The notes beneath the pieces are model-generated. The model did not search any database, had not been told where the DNA came from, and saw only the letters and a program-made list of their open reading frames with translations. Shown here one piece after another: positions 34,723 through 44,942 of a stretch of 64,000 nt of DNA (within the stretch, counting starts at the first letter, position 1; every line of letters begins with the position of its first letter). The stretch is taken from contig NZ_FRFF01000201.1 of NCBI RefSeq assembly GCF_900143625.1, positions 1-64,000 on the forward strand. The letters are read 5' to 3'. Position numbers and translations under genes: made by a program. Origin of the DNA: Nocardiopsis sp. JB363 (GTDB lineage Bacteria > Actinomycetota > Actinomycetes > Streptosporangiales > Streptosporangiaceae).

Positions 34723-35486
34723 ACGGCGCCCTCTACCGCCTCGAAGCCACCCGGCTGCTGCGCACGCACACCCTGCTCCTGCTGCTCCTGGCCTTCACCG
34801 CCTTCGGTGCGGTCGGTCCCCTGCTCGCCTACTCCATGGAGGACCTGCTCCGGCTGGCCGACCCCGAGGGCGAGTTGGCGGCGATGGATCTGGAGATCCC
34901 GGCGATGACGGCCGGCGACGCCCTGGGATCCCACATCGAACTGGTCGCGCCCTTGGGGGTGCTGCTCGTGGTGCTGGTGGCGGCCATGGCCTTGACGATG
35001 GACTCCAGCCCGGGCCGCTCCCTCTTCTACCGGTCACGGGTGCCCGGGACGGCGCGCCTGATCACGCCCCGGGTCGCCCTGCCCGCACTCGCGGCCGTCC
35101 TCGCGCACCTGGTGGGGGCGCTCGTGGCCTGGGCGTTCACCGCGCTGCTCTTCGATGGACCGCCGCTGTCGGCGGTCATGCTCGGTGCTCTCATGGGCGG
35201 GGTGTACATGGTCTTCGTGGTCGCCGTGGTGGCGCTGGCGTCGTCCCTCACCCGCAACGCGCTCGCCGTGGTCGGCATCGCCGTCCTGGTGCTGGTGGTG
35301 TGCGCGGGGGTCGGGAGCCTGCCGTTCCTCGCCGAGTGGGCACCCGGCGCCCTGCTCCAAGGGGTGGTGCTCCCCGCGGCGGGCGCGCCGCTCACCGACC
35401 TCTTCCCCGCGGTCGCGACCACCGTCGTGCTCACCGCGGGGGCACTCTTCCTGGCTTTGAACCGGACCGGTGCCCGAGAGGTCTGA
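34719..35486 (+). CDS. ABC transporter permease (ABC-2-like)
   Basis: The 255-residue membrane protein has six hydrophobic segments, starting with RLLRTHTLLLLLLAFTAFGA. A predicted extracytoplasmic loop of about 40 residues follows the first helix. The start codon overlaps the stop of the ATPase gene (ATGA). Together the pair forms a two-component exporter. A bidirectional terminator follows. Confidence 0.87.
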   Translation: MNGALYRLEATRLLRTHTLLLLLLAFTAFGAVGPLLAYSMEDLLRLADPEGELAAMDLEIPAMTAGDALGSHIELVAPLGVLLVVLVAAMALTMDSSPGRSLFYRSRVPGTARLITPRVALPALAAVLAHLVGALVAWAFTALLFDGPPLSAVMLGALMGGVYMVFVVAVVALASSLTRNALAVVGIAVLVLVVCAGVGSLPFLAEWAPGALLQGVVLPAAGAPLTDLFPAVATTVVLTAGALFLALNRTGAREV

Positions 35487-35500
35487 TTCGGGTGGACAAG

Positions 35501-35536
35501 TGAACGACGGGGGTCTTTATGGGCCCCCGTCGTTCA
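35501..35536. terminator. Bidirectional terminator between ABC permease and rraA
   Basis: A perfect 13-bp stem, TGAACGACGGGGG with its complement at 35524-35536, and a 10-nt loop lie between two convergent genes. Confidence 0.9.
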
Positions 35537-35549
35537 TGTCTGATTCGTC

Positions 35550-36032
35550 TCAGATCTGTGTCTCGTTGACGACGATGCCGTCGTGGTCGCTGTAGAGCCA
35601 CTCGCCGGGGACGAACGTGACGTCGCCGAAGGTCACCGGGACGTCCAGCCGCCCGGCCGCGTCCTTCAGGGACTTGCGCGGGTTGGAGCCCAGCGCCTTC
35701 ACGCCCAACTCCAGCTTCCCGAGGGCGACGGTGTCGCGGACGACGCCGTTGATGACCACCCCGGCCCAGCCGTTGCGCACGGCGGACTCCGCGATCATGT
35801 CGCCCATCAGGGCGCTGCGCAGTGAGCCGTTCCCGTCGACGACCAGGACGGCGCCCTCGCCCGGGGAGTTGAGGACCTGCTTGACCAGACCGTTGTCCTC
35901 GTGGCAGCGCACGGTGCGGATCGGCCCGGAGAACACGTCGTGGCCGCCGTAGCGACGGAACTGCGTGGCGCAGCTGCGCAGCGTGTCGCCGTGGTCGTCG
36001 ATCAGGTCCGCCGTGGTGAAGTTCGTGGCCAT
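35550..36032 (-). CDS. rraA: RraA-like protein (RNase E regulator / aldolase family)
   Basis: The 160-residue protein starts with TTADLIDDHGD and carries the family blocks GEGAVLVVDGNGSLRSALMG and GWAGVVINGVVRDT with the conserved Gly, Arg and Asp residues. In E. coli RraA binds RNase E; class II 4-hydroxy-4-methyl-2-oxoglutarate aldolases share the fold and the catalytic G..D...R.....D. Which activity applies here cannot be told from sequence. The gene is monocistronic. Confidence 0.9.
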   Translation of the reverse strand: MATNFTTADLIDDHGDTLRSCATQFRRYGGHDVFSGPIRTVRCHEDNGLVKQVLNSPGEGAVLVVDGNGSLRSALMGDMIAESAVRNGWAGVVINGVVRDTVALGKLELGVKALGSNPRKSLKDAAGRLDVPVTFGDVTFVPGEWLYSDHDGIVVNETQI

Positions 36033-36309
36033 GACAGCTCCGGTGGGTGGGAGAGACGGATGGGCCCGTCCAAATTACTCATCGGTAGTGCCCGGTTCCT
36101 TCGGCGGGGCCGCGTGTCTCCTTCGGCGAAGGGCCTGAGCGTGCGCATTCGTCGGTTTTCCGCACAGGACGGCTCTGCGGACTTCCGGTTGATGACAGGA
36201 TGAGGGCTTCCCGTCATTCGACCGTGGGAGTTCCGTCACCGGAACGTCGCCCAGCCTCCCCCTGCTGCACGAGCGACTCTTCTCCCCCGTACGACCCCAA
36301 TGGAGAGAG

Positions 36310-36972
36310 ATGGTCTCCGAGATCTTCGCCATCAGCGCTGCCTGGTCGCGATCCGTGATCGAGTTCGCCGCCGGACTCGACCCCTGGATGCAGTCCGCGG
36401 CCGAGATGGGCACCGACCTGTTCCTCGGTGTCTTCGCGCTCCTGTTCCTCATGGCCTGGTGGAAAGCCCGGTCCGTGGACTCGCGCCGGGTGGGCCTGGC
36501 GCTCTTCGCCCCGGTCGCGACCGTCATCGCCTACTGCGCCAGCGTGACGATCAAGTCGTTCTTCCAACAGCTTCGGCCCTGCCAGGCCATGACCGACCTC
36601 AGCGTCATCGCCACCTGTGACCCCATCGGCGATTGGTCGTTCCCCAGCAACCACGCCGCCATCGCCGGCGCCGCCGCGGCCGCGATCATCGTCGCCTGGC
36701 GTCGCTTCGCCGTCGCCGCCGTCCTGTTCGCCGTCCTGGAGGCCTTCTCCCGGGTCTTCGTCGGCGCCCACTACCCGCACGACGTCACGGTCGGCCTGCT
36801 GGTCGGCGCCATCGTCGCCACCCTGGTCTCCCTCCTGGCGGCCCGCCCGATGACCTTCGTCGTCGACAGGCTCGTCGAGACCGAAGCGCTGCGCCCCCTC
36901 CTACGCGCCAAGGCCCCGTCCCCCGGCCCCGAACACGAGGCCATCCAGTCGGACTCGCACGCCAAGTCGTAG
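36310..36972 (+). CDS. PAP2 family membrane phosphatase
   Basis: The 220-residue protein has about six transmembrane helices and the three phosphatase motifs: KSFFQQLRPC, PSNHAA (with the catalytic His) and SRVFVGAHYPHDV. Such enzymes dephosphorylate undecaprenyl diphosphate or phosphatidate. The active site faces outward. It is monocistronic, with a terminator just downstream. The exact lipid substrate is not determinable. Confidence 0.9.
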   Translation: MVSEIFAISAAWSRSVIEFAAGLDPWMQSAAEMGTDLFLGVFALLFLMAWWKARSVDSRRVGLALFAPVATVIAYCASVTIKSFFQQLRPCQAMTDLSVIATCDPIGDWSFPSNHAAIAGAAAAAIIVAWRRFAVAAVLFAVLEAFSRVFVGAHYPHDVTVGLLVGAIVATLVSLLAARPMTFVVDRLVETEALRPLLRAKAPSPGPEHEAIQSDSHAKS

Positions 36973-36981
36973 CCCCCGACC

Positions 36982-37019
36982 CGTGTGCCCTGCCCCGTCC
37001 CCTCGGAGCAGGGCACACG
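36982..37019. terminator. Intrinsic terminator after the PAP2 gene
   Basis: A perfect 12-bp stem (CGTGTGCCCTGC and complement) and a 14-nt loop begin 9 nt after the stop codon. It separates the PAP2 gene from the AAA/RloB cassette. Confidence 0.85.
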
Positions 37020-37137
37020 TCTGTCCACACCCTGTGGACTCCGGTTCATGGCCATGGCCCTATGGCACACTCAGGGGTGCGTGGTTTATCCGCGAAATCT
37101 GCGGTGAGATCGCCCGTTATGAGGGGAGTGAAGCTCC

Positions 37138-38529
37138 ATGTTGCTGAGTTTCCGCGTGGAGAACCACAAGTCCATCCTTGACGAACAACAGCTGCTTCTT
37201 ACCCCTACTTACGAGGACGGGGTGCCGGAGAATGCCGACTGGGAGGCTGCCACCGTCGCGGGTATTTTCGGGGCCAACGCCTCGGGGAAGTCCAATCTGC
37301 TGCACGCTCTCGACTTCATGCGGGACACTGTCCGCTGGTCGATGAGCCGTTCAGAACCCGGAAGCGGTATCGCACGCGAGCCCTTCGCGCTCGACGCCGT
37401 ATCGAGGGCCGAACCCTCCGCCTTCGTTGTCGATTTGATGCTCTCCGGGGTCCGTCACACCTACGGATTCGCCATCGACGACGAGCGCGTGGTCGAGGAG
37501 TGGTTGTACGCCTATCCGAGGCGTCGCAAACGAGTCCTGTTCGAGCGTGAGGGCGAGGAGTTCGTGTTCGGCGACAGTGCTCCGGCCAGACTCCGTCAGG
37601 TCAAGGACATCACCGGACCCAACGTGCTGTTCCTCACCGTTGCGGCACGAGCCGCCAATGAAGACGTGGAGCAGATCTACCAGTGGTTCTCTGAACATCT
37701 GGTCTTCGCTGAGGAACGGAGCTCCGGACCCCCTGGTTGGCTGAGGAACCAGCAAGTGTCCGAAGAACAGATGGCCGGTCTGGGTGAGTTGCTGCGGTCA
37801 GCAGGTACAGGGGTCCGTTCTGTTGAGTTGAAGGATGGCTCGGCTTCCTTCGTGGTCAGTGAGTCTGGACTCGGAGAACTGGTGAAATTTCTTGACATAG
37901 AGACCACGAGCGGCCATCCCGAGAGTGTGGTCATGTATTCCCCAACGGGATCAGGGAAGACCCATGCTTGGCTGGCGACCACCGAGCGGCTGAGAAGGAA
38001 CAAGCGATCCACGTCATCGGAACTCTGCTTCCATCATGGCGAGGGAGATTCCGCACGACCTCTTTCCTGGGATGAAGAATCCAAGGGAACTCGGACTCTC
38101 ACCGCACTCGGCTACGAGGCTCAGCGCGTCCTCGAAACCGGCGGTGTCCTCGTGGTGGACGAGATCGACGCGAGTCTGCACCCGTACCTATCGGCACGAG
38201 TGATCTCCCTCTTCCAGGACGAGGAGCAGAACCCCCACGGTGCACAGCTGATCTTCACCAGCCACGACGCGACACTGCTCGGCCGGATCCGTGGTGAGGA
38301 GGTTCTCAGGCGTGACCACATCTGGTTCGTCGAGAAGGACGCCCAAGGCCGGACCACTCTCTACCCGCTGAGTGACTTCAAACCCCGAGGCGACGACAAC
38401 CGGGCCCGTCGTTACCTCACCGGTCGTTATGGAGCCGTTCCCGATGTCGATGACGAACTCTTCCTGATGGCCCTCCACCGTAGGGCGCAAAAGGAGGAGA
38501 GCTTCGAAGCCGAGGTCGATCGCGAGTGA
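37138..38529 (+). CDS. AAA15-type ATPase of an AbiL/RloA-like defence pair
   Basis: The 463-residue protein is an SMC/OLD-like ATPase without a nuclease domain of its own. Walker A is GANASGKS (residues 45-52) after a typical LLSFRVENHKSI start. ESKGTRTL (about 313-320) stands in the signature region. Walker B is VLVVDEIDASLHP (D341, E342), and the switch is FTSHD (about 374). It overlaps the RloB-like gene by 4 nt (GTGA). In known systems such an ATPase senses infection and controls a TOPRIM-like effector, causing abortive infection. Codon third positions are visibly less GC-rich than in neighbours, which suggests horizontal acquisition. A defence role is inferred from the pairing. Confidence 0.85.
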   Translation: MLLSFRVENHKSILDEQQLLLTPTYEDGVPENADWEAATVAGIFGANASGKSNLLHALDFMRDTVRWSMSRSEPGSGIAREPFALDAVSRAEPSAFVVDLMLSGVRHTYGFAIDDERVVEEWLYAYPRRRKRVLFEREGEEFVFGDSAPARLRQVKDITGPNVLFLTVAARAANEDVEQIYQWFSEHLVFAEERSSGPPGWLRNQQVSEEQMAGLGELLRSAGTGVRSVELKDGSASFVVSESGLGELVKFLDIETTSGHPESVVMYSPTGSGKTHAWLATTERLRRNKRSTSSELCFHHGEGDSARPLSWDEESKGTRTLTALGYEAQRVLETGGVLVVDEIDASLHPYLSARVISLFQDEEQNPHGAQLIFTSHDATLLGRIRGEEVLRRDHIWFVEKDAQGRTTLYPLSDFKPRGDDNRARRYLTGRYGAVPDVDDELFLMALHRRAQKEESFEAEVDRE

Positions 38530-39095
38530 GTAAACGTGCCAAGCGAGAGCGGGAGAGCGCTCTCGAACGCCGTGGCTCGCGTCGTGAGGAACGGAGTGTC
38601 TACCTCGTTGTCTGTGAGGGAGAGACGGAGAAGCGCTACTTCGACTCCATGCGCGGGCACCCTGGTGTCCGGGTCCACACCATGCACGTCCGTCAGGCCA
38701 AGCACCCTCAGAAGGAGCGAGTGCTCCGCGCCGCCAGGGAGGCCGAACGTGACGACTACACCGAGGTCTGGGCGGTATTCGACACCGACGGCACCGATGT
38801 CACCGTCCTCTGCGACCAAGCGCGACGCGACGGTATCCGGACCGCACCCTCCACTCCCACATTTGAGACCTGGCTCCTCCTTCACGTCACCGATCAGCGC
38901 GCCGTGCTCATGACCGGGGCCAAAGCCGAGAAAGCACTCAAATCTCTGCTTCCCGGCTGGGGTAAGGGGCGCACCAGGTTCGACGATTTCGCACCCGGAA
39001 TCCAGGATGCCCTGGAACGCGCCGAGCGTCTGCCCGCAGGCTCGGATCCCAGCACCGACGTCCATCGACTCGTACGGGCTCTCCTGCGGGAGTGA
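38526..39095 (+). CDS. RloB-like (AbiLii-type) TOPRIM-related effector
   Basis: The 189-residue protein starts at a GTG that overlaps the ATPase stop. After a basic N-terminus it shows YLVVCEGETEKRYF, with the TOPRIM-like acidic motif EGETE at residues 31-35. VWAVFDTDGTD (DxD) follows near residue 80, and PTFETWLLLHV near 112. This is the order expected for RloB, a family linked to restriction loci and AbiL. TOPRIM-like effectors of related systems, such as AriB of PARIS, cut tRNA; whether this one cuts RNA or DNA is unknown. hemL follows within 52 bp. Confidence 0.85.
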   Translation: MSKRAKRERESALERRGSRREERSVYLVVCEGETEKRYFDSMRGHPGVRVHTMHVRQAKHPQKERVLRAAREAERDDYTEVWAVFDTDGTDVTVLCDQARRDGIRTAPSTPTFETWLLLHVTDQRAVLMTGAKAEKALKSLLPGWGKGRTRFDDFAPGIQDALERAERLPAGSDPSTDVHRLVRALLRE

Positions 39096-39147
39096 GTGCG
39101 GGGTGGGTCACGGTCACGCTGGAGGGGACAGCTGACACACTGGTGAG

Positions 39148-40443
<1,296 letters not shown>

Positions 40444-40474
40444 CCCCCGGTCCCCGGACAGAAAGACACCCACG

Positions 40475-41110
40475 ATGACCACGACCACCGTCGTCCACCT
40501 GCTTCGCCACGGTGAGGTGTACAACCCCGACAAGGTCCTCTACGGACGCTTGCCCGACTACCACCTGAGCGACCGGGGGCAGCGGATGGCGGAGGTCGCC
40601 GCCGATTGGTTCGAGGGGCATGACATCGCGGCCCTGTACTCCTCGCCGCTGGATCGCACCCAGGAGACCGCGATCCCGTTGCAGAAGGCGTTCGACCTGC
40701 CGGTGACCTTGGACGATCGGCTCATCGAGGCGGCCAACAAGTTCGAGGGGATGTCGCTCTCCGCGGCCTCGGCCCGTGACCCACAGGTGCTGAAGCGGCT
40801 CTACAACCCGTTCCAGCCGTCCTGGGGCGAGCCTTACCGACAGGTCGTCGATCGGATGGTCGACGTGATCAAGGCCGTCCGTCGGTCCGCCTGGGGGCGT
40901 GAGGCGGTGTGCGTCAGCCACCAGCTGCCGATCTGGATGGCCCGTCGGGCGTCGGAGGGCAAGCGACTGTGGCATCGACCGGACCGGCGTGAGTGCAATC
41001 TCGCCAGCGTGACGTCGCTGACCTTCGCCGACCAGCGCCTGGCCAGCGTCAGCTACGCGGAACCGGCGGCCGGGCTCTACGTGGACGGACCATCCGTTCC
41101 CGGTGCCTGA
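40475..41110 (+). CDS. Histidine phosphatase superfamily protein
   Basis: The 211-residue protein has the phosphoglycerate-mutase-like RHG motif (LLRHGEVYN, about residue 10), LSDRGQRMAE, YSSPLDRTQETA and the second catalytic His in CVSHQLPIW. It follows hemL by 31 bp and is probably co-transcribed; the same pairing occurs in other actinomycetes. The substrate is unknown; a broad-specificity phosphatase is likelier than a glycolytic mutase, since a true gpmA lies at 58972-59718. Confidence 0.88.
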   Translation: MTTTTVVHLLRHGEVYNPDKVLYGRLPDYHLSDRGQRMAEVAADWFEGHDIAALYSSPLDRTQETAIPLQKAFDLPVTLDDRLIEAANKFEGMSLSAASARDPQVLKRLYNPFQPSWGEPYRQVVDRMVDVIKAVRRSAWGREAVCVSHQLPIWMARRASEGKRLWHRPDRRECNLASVTSLTFADQRLASVSYAEPAAGLYVDGPSVPGA

Positions 41111-41403
41111 CCGGTCGTTCGGGGAGTGGTAATCCCGACGGGGCGGTCGATACCGGCCGCCCCGGGCCCGCTTGTCGTACGGGTTGTGTCCGTTGAACAC
41201 GCCCGACCGGTAAGCTGGGGCCACGGGTGCGGTAGATCTGCGTGCTCAGCGCCGCCCTCCCCGGGGCTCGCCCCGGTCGTACCGGCCGCACACGCAAGCG
41301 CGTGTGGGCCAACGCGAGCCCGGTAACCGCATCCGAGCCGCCAGGTGTTCGTCACCAGTGGCTCGGCATGTCCGTACTCACTCGTCAGCGAGAAGGTGAT
41401 CCC

Positions 41404-41502
41404 ATGGGTTCCGTCATCAAGAAGCGTCGTAAGCGGATGGCGAAGAAGAAGCACCGCAAGCTGCTCAAGCGCACGCGTGTGGCGCGTCGCAACAAGAAGT
41501 AG
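41404..41502 (+). CDS. Small ribosomal protein bS22 (AURKAIP1/COX24 domain)
   Basis: The 32-residue, extremely basic peptide is [20 protein letters not shown] followed by [11 protein letters not shown]. This matches the actinobacterial protein bS22 seen in mycobacterial ribosomes. AGAAGGTGA precedes the ATG. It is too short for most gene finders but strongly conserved. It stands alone, between the phosphatase gene and the epimerase gene. Confidence 0.93.
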   Translation: MGSVIKKRRKRMAKKKHRKLLKRTRVARRNKK

Positions 41503-41737
41503 GACCTCTCAGTAGGATCTTCCAGCGGCGAACGTCTCTCCGCGGGCTTGGGCGTGCCCCAGGGTTCGCCCCGGACGCGGAGACACTTTCCCCCTTTGCG
41601 TGGCATTGGCCACGGCAATGGAATTTTCTGGGTGAAGCACTGTTGTGCTTCACGGGTCGCGGTCGCCGCTCACCCTTGGCGGGTGAACGGTCCGCGGGCC
41701 TCTCGCACCACCGTCTCCTTCCAAGGAACGTGTCGCT

Positions 41738-42697
41738 ATGGCTCGTGTCGTACTCGTCACCGGGGTCTCCAGCCCCCTCGCCGCCAGGGTCGCTCAGGCC
41801 CTGAGTGAGAAGCCCGGTATTCGCCGGGTGATCGGAGCGGACTCCGCACCACCTCCGGGCGGTCTGCCGGGGATCGAGTATCGGCACGTCGACCTGCACG
41901 ACGGCAGCCTGGACCGGATCGTCACCGACTCGGGCGCCGACCTGGTCCTGCACCTGGGCCTGGACACGGTGAAGGGCGCGAATCGCGAGGACGACCTCCT
42001 CGGCACCATGCGGGTCCTGGGCGCGGCCCAGCGTTCCGATTCCGTCCGCCGCCTCGTGGTGCGCTCCAGCGCCACGTTGGAGGCCGACGACGCGGCCGTG
42101 GTCGAGCGGGACACCCGTTCCCTTCAACGCCGGCGTCCGGACCTGTCCGTGGCCGTGTTGAAGTTCGCGAACCTCATCGGCCCCTCCGTCGACACCCCCC
42201 TCACCCGCTACATGGACTACCGGGTCGTGCCCACCGTCATGGGCCGAGACCCGCGCGTGCAGTTCCTGCACGAGGACGACGGCGTCGAAGCGCTCACGCT
42301 CATGGCACTGAGCGGCCAGACCGGTTTCTTCGACGTTTCGGGGGCGGACACCGTCCCCCTCTCACACTGCCTGCGCCGGATCGGCGGCCAGCGTGTCCCC
42401 GTGCCGGCCCGCGGCCTGAAGGTGCTGCGCGGTATGGCCAAGCACGGCAGGATCGGCTACGCGAGCGCCAGCGCCGCCCGCACCGTCAACACCGGCCTGC
42501 ACGCGGCCCGTCTGGACCCGACCTCGCTGTGCACGGCCCTGGACTGGTCGCCCGCCTACAGCTCCATCGAGGCCTTCGAGTCGTACGCGCACAGCCGCGG
42601 CGGCGTCGGCCGTGATGGCGCCCCCCGAGGCGGTCGCGGCGCCGGACTGCGTCCGGTGCACGTCATCGCCCTGGCCCGAGCGACCCTGGGCCGCTGA
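41738..42697 (+). CDS. NAD-dependent epimerase/dehydratase family protein
   Basis: The 319-residue extended-SDR-like protein has a Rossmann start, VVLVTGVSSPLAARVAQAL, where the usual GxxGxxG is reduced to GVSSPLA. The catalytic YxxxK motif is not evident, so enzymatic activity is uncertain. Motifs such as LVVRSSATLEADDAA and LKFANLIGP follow the SDR pattern. It lies downstream of bS22, a pairing I recall from Streptomyces. The role is unknown. Confidence 0.8.
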   Translation: MARVVLVTGVSSPLAARVAQALSEKPGIRRVIGADSAPPPGGLPGIEYRHVDLHDGSLDRIVTDSGADLVLHLGLDTVKGANREDDLLGTMRVLGAAQRSDSVRRLVVRSSATLEADDAAVVERDTRSLQRRRPDLSVAVLKFANLIGPSVDTPLTRYMDYRVVPTVMGRDPRVQFLHEDDGVEALTLMALSGQTGFFDVSGADTVPLSHCLRRIGGQRVPVPARGLKVLRGMAKHGRIGYASASAARTVNTGLHAARLDPTSLCTALDWSPAYSSIEAFESYAHSRGGVGRDGAPRGGRGAGLRPVHVIALARATLGR

Positions 42698-42723
42698 CCC
42701 CGAACCCCGCCGTTCGTTCTCGC

Positions 42724-42741
42724 CCCCGGTGGCGACCGGGG
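42724..42741. terminator. Short terminator hairpin
   Basis: A 7-bp stem, CCCCGGT with ACCGGGG, and a GGCG loop lie between the convergent epimerase and MarR genes. Confidence 0.45.
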
Positions 42742-42745
42742 ATCC

Positions 42746-43243
42746 TCATCGATCCCTCAGCTCTTCCGCCCATGCCCGCAGACCCGCCGCGAAGCCCGCG
42801 CGGTCGCGTTCGGTCAGCCGTTCCATCGCGCGCCGCAAGGGCGCCGCACGCGCCGCGACCAGTGCCTCCACCGACGGTCGGTAGTCCGTGGCCAGGCTCA
42901 GCAGGGTGCGTCGACGGTTGTCCGGATCCTCCTCGGCCACGACCAACCCCGCCCTCCTGAGGTCTCCCGCCAGTTCGCTGGCGGTCGGCATGGAGACGGC
43001 CATGCGTTCGGCCAGGTCGCCGACGGCGATGGAGCGGACCACCGCCAGTTGTGCGAGGACACCGCCATGGCGCGCGGTCAGCCCGTGTTCGGCGAAGACC
43101 GCGGCGACGTCCTCGGGCATGTCCGTGCGGATACGTCGGAAGTAGACCTCCAGCCGCGGTATCACCCCGAGCTCCGCCACCAGTTTCGGATCGGGGTGTT
43201 CGGAGGGTTCTGAAGCGCGGTCCTGTGCCATGCTCACGATCAT
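42746..43243 (-). CDS. MarR family transcriptional regulator
   Basis: The 165-residue winged-helix protein has the MarR core GLTARHGGVLAQLAVVRSIAV, MAVSMPTASELAGDLRRAGL and the wing DPDNRRRTLLSL. Two starts are possible, the ATG at 43243 and a Met four codons in; neither has a clear ribosome-binding site. It is divergent from the 43354 gene across 110 bp that include an AT-rich stretch near 43240-43290, so that gene is a likely target. The ligand is unknown. Confidence 0.88.
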   Translation of the reverse strand: MIVSMAQDRASEPSEHPDPKLVAELGVIPRLEVYFRRIRTDMPEDVAAVFAEHGLTARHGGVLAQLAVVRSIAVGDLAERMAVSMPTASELAGDLRRAGLVVAEEDPDNRRRTLLSLATDYRPSVEALVAARAAPLRRAMERLTERDRAGFAAGLRAWAEELRDR

Positions 43244-43353
43244 AAAGATTTGGATGCCCGAACTGTTTGTGAATACGAAGTGATGCTTCTAGTCTGGGAG
43301 CCAGACCACGATGTCCGCCGGCGTCCCGCGCGGCGCCGAGTGAGGAGCGAGTC

Positions 43354-44037
43354 ATGGCAGCCACCAGGCCCGGGCGCCCCGACCCGGTGTTCGACCCACC
43401 GCACCCGTACGGCTACGTGTACGTCGGTGTGAGCGTGTCCCCGCCGGGACGCGGGCCCATCGTGCGAAGCGACCGGGAGCGGAAGGAAGTCCTGGCGGAG
43501 ATCGGCGCGCTTCTCCCCGAGGTCGAGGCCCGGCCCGAGGTCGTCGCCACGGTCCTCTACGAGGCCGTGTTCATGCCACCGCTGTCGGGCGCTCCCCGGT
43601 ACGACGTCGTCGTCCTCATCACGACCGTCTCGCCCACGGCCGCCGACGACCTCATGGCCTCGCGGGCCTACCGGGCGCTGGGCGGGGAGCTCGTGATGGT
43701 CGCCCGCAACGCCCGTCGGATCGGTGAGACCGCGGACGGTCCCGGGGACACCTTCCTGCTCAACCACTTCACCGCGCCCGATGCCGATCGTGCCGTCGTG
43801 GTCTGGGAGGACCTGGCCCACTGGTACGTCACCGCGATCGGGGTGGACAACAGCACCCTCTTGCGGCCACGCGCGGACGACGCGACCTTCGCCATGGTGA
43901 ACCAGGTGCGGTTGCCGGGAGGGGCGGTGCGTTTCCTGCTCGCGCAGTTCGTTCGGCCGAGTTTCTTCCGGCGGGTGCGCGGTGGGCTGCGATCGGCGGG
44001 GATGAGGGCCCTGCCCGTGTTCTACCGGCGCGCCTGA
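43354..44037 (+). CDS. Unrecognised protein, probable MarR target
   Basis: The product has 227 residues and no signal peptide or clear transmembrane helix. It is rich in charged residues, with blocks such as VLYEAVFMPPLSG, YDVVVLITTVSPTAADDLMAS and FLLNHFTAPDADRAVVVWEDL. It looks like an intact alpha/beta protein, and GAGGAGCGAG precedes the ATG. I do not recognise the family. Divergence from a MarR gene suggests induction by a small molecule. Confidence 0.72.
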   Translation: MAATRPGRPDPVFDPPHPYGYVYVGVSVSPPGRGPIVRSDRERKEVLAEIGALLPEVEARPEVVATVLYEAVFMPPLSGAPRYDVVVLITTVSPTAADDLMASRAYRALGGELVMVARNARRIGETADGPGDTFLLNHFTAPDADRAVVVWEDLAHWYVTAIGVDNSTLLRPRADDATFAMVNQVRLPGGAVRFLLAQFVRPSFFRRVRGGLRSAGMRALPVFYRRA

Positions 44038-44135
44038 ACGCGCGTCGGCCGGCCGGATTCGGGTTCCGGGGGAGAGCCCGGGTCCAAGGGCGAGCGTCGC
44101 TCTGTGCGCCGCTCAGCGCTTCTCGGGGGAGTTCC

Positions 44136-44942
44136 TCAGCGTGCGGTGAAGGACCTACGGTGCCGGAGCGCTCGTACCGCCATCGCGCCGGCCACCGCGC
44201 CCGCGACCGCCGCCGGGACCGCCACCTTGAGGGCTCTGCGGTGTCTGCGGAAGTCGTGGACCGGCCACTGGTGCGTCCGGGCGTACCGGCGCAGGTCTCC
44301 ATCCGGGTTGACCGCGTGGGGATCCCCCACCAACGACAACAGCGGCAGGTCGTTCGAGGAGTCGCTGTAGGCCGAACAGCTCGTCAGGTCCCACCCCTCC
44401 TTGTGGGCCAGCTCCCGAACCGCCACGGCCTTGGCCGGCCCGTGCAGCAGGTCGCCGTTGAGCCGCCCGGTGTAGACCCCGTCGATGCTCTCGGCCTCGG
44501 TGCCCAGTGCCCCGGTCAGTCCCAGTCGGCGTCGGATGATCTCCGCCAGCTCCACCGGGGTCGCGGTGACCAACCAGACCGGACGCCCGGCGTCCAGGTG
44601 GCCCTGGACGAGTCGTTGGGCGCCCTCCCAGATGCGATCGGCCATGGTGTCGTCGTAGATCTCCTCGCAGAGGGTGACCAGGTCCTGCACGTCGTGCCCG
44701 GCGACGAACGCCAGAGCGGCCTCGCGTGCGGCGTTGATGTGCTCCGGCTGTTCGCTGCCGGTCACCCTGAACACCGTCTGCCCCCACGCGAACCGCGCCA
44801 GATCGCGGGTGGTGAACAGGTCGCGGGAGGCGAGCCCGCGAGCGAAGTGGTAGATCGACGCGCCGCGCATCAGGGTGTTGTCCACGTCGAAGAAGGCGGC
44901 GCCGGGACCGATCGGGTTCGGGAACGTCGCGTCCGATGGCAC
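44136..44942 (-). CDS. HAD-IB family phosphatase
   Basis: The 268-residue protein has the HAD nucleophile motif FFDVDNTLMRG (about residues 17-27), the Thr of motif II in VWLVTATPVEL, a Lys in GPAKAVAV, and the acidic motif YSDSSNDLPLL. It belongs to the SerB/CicA-like subfamily IB. A C-terminal Ala-rich hydrophobic stretch (AVPAAVAGAVAGAMAV) and basic tail suggest membrane association. The substrate is unknown; phosphoserine and lysophosphatidate have been reported for relatives. Confidence 0.88.
   Translation of the reverse strand: MPSDATFPNPIGPGAAFFDVDNTLMRGASIYHFARGLASRDLFTTRDLARFAWGQTVFRVTGSEQPEHINAAREAALAFVAGHDVQDLVTLCEEIYDDTMADRIWEGAQRLVQGHLDAGRPVWLVTATPVELAEIIRRRLGLTGALGTEAESIDGVYTGRLNGDLLHGPAKAVAVRELAHKEGWDLTSCSAYSDSSNDLPLLSLVGDPHAVNPDGDLRRYARTHQWPVHDFRRHRRALKVAVPAAVAGAVAGAMAVRALRHRRSFTAR

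Noticed and set aside
37930-37965. Second P-loop-like SPTGSGKT in the AAA ATPase
   Set aside because: It lacks the first Gly/Ala of Walker A and lies in the region between the lobes; the genuine Walker A is at residues 45-52, so this is probably chance.
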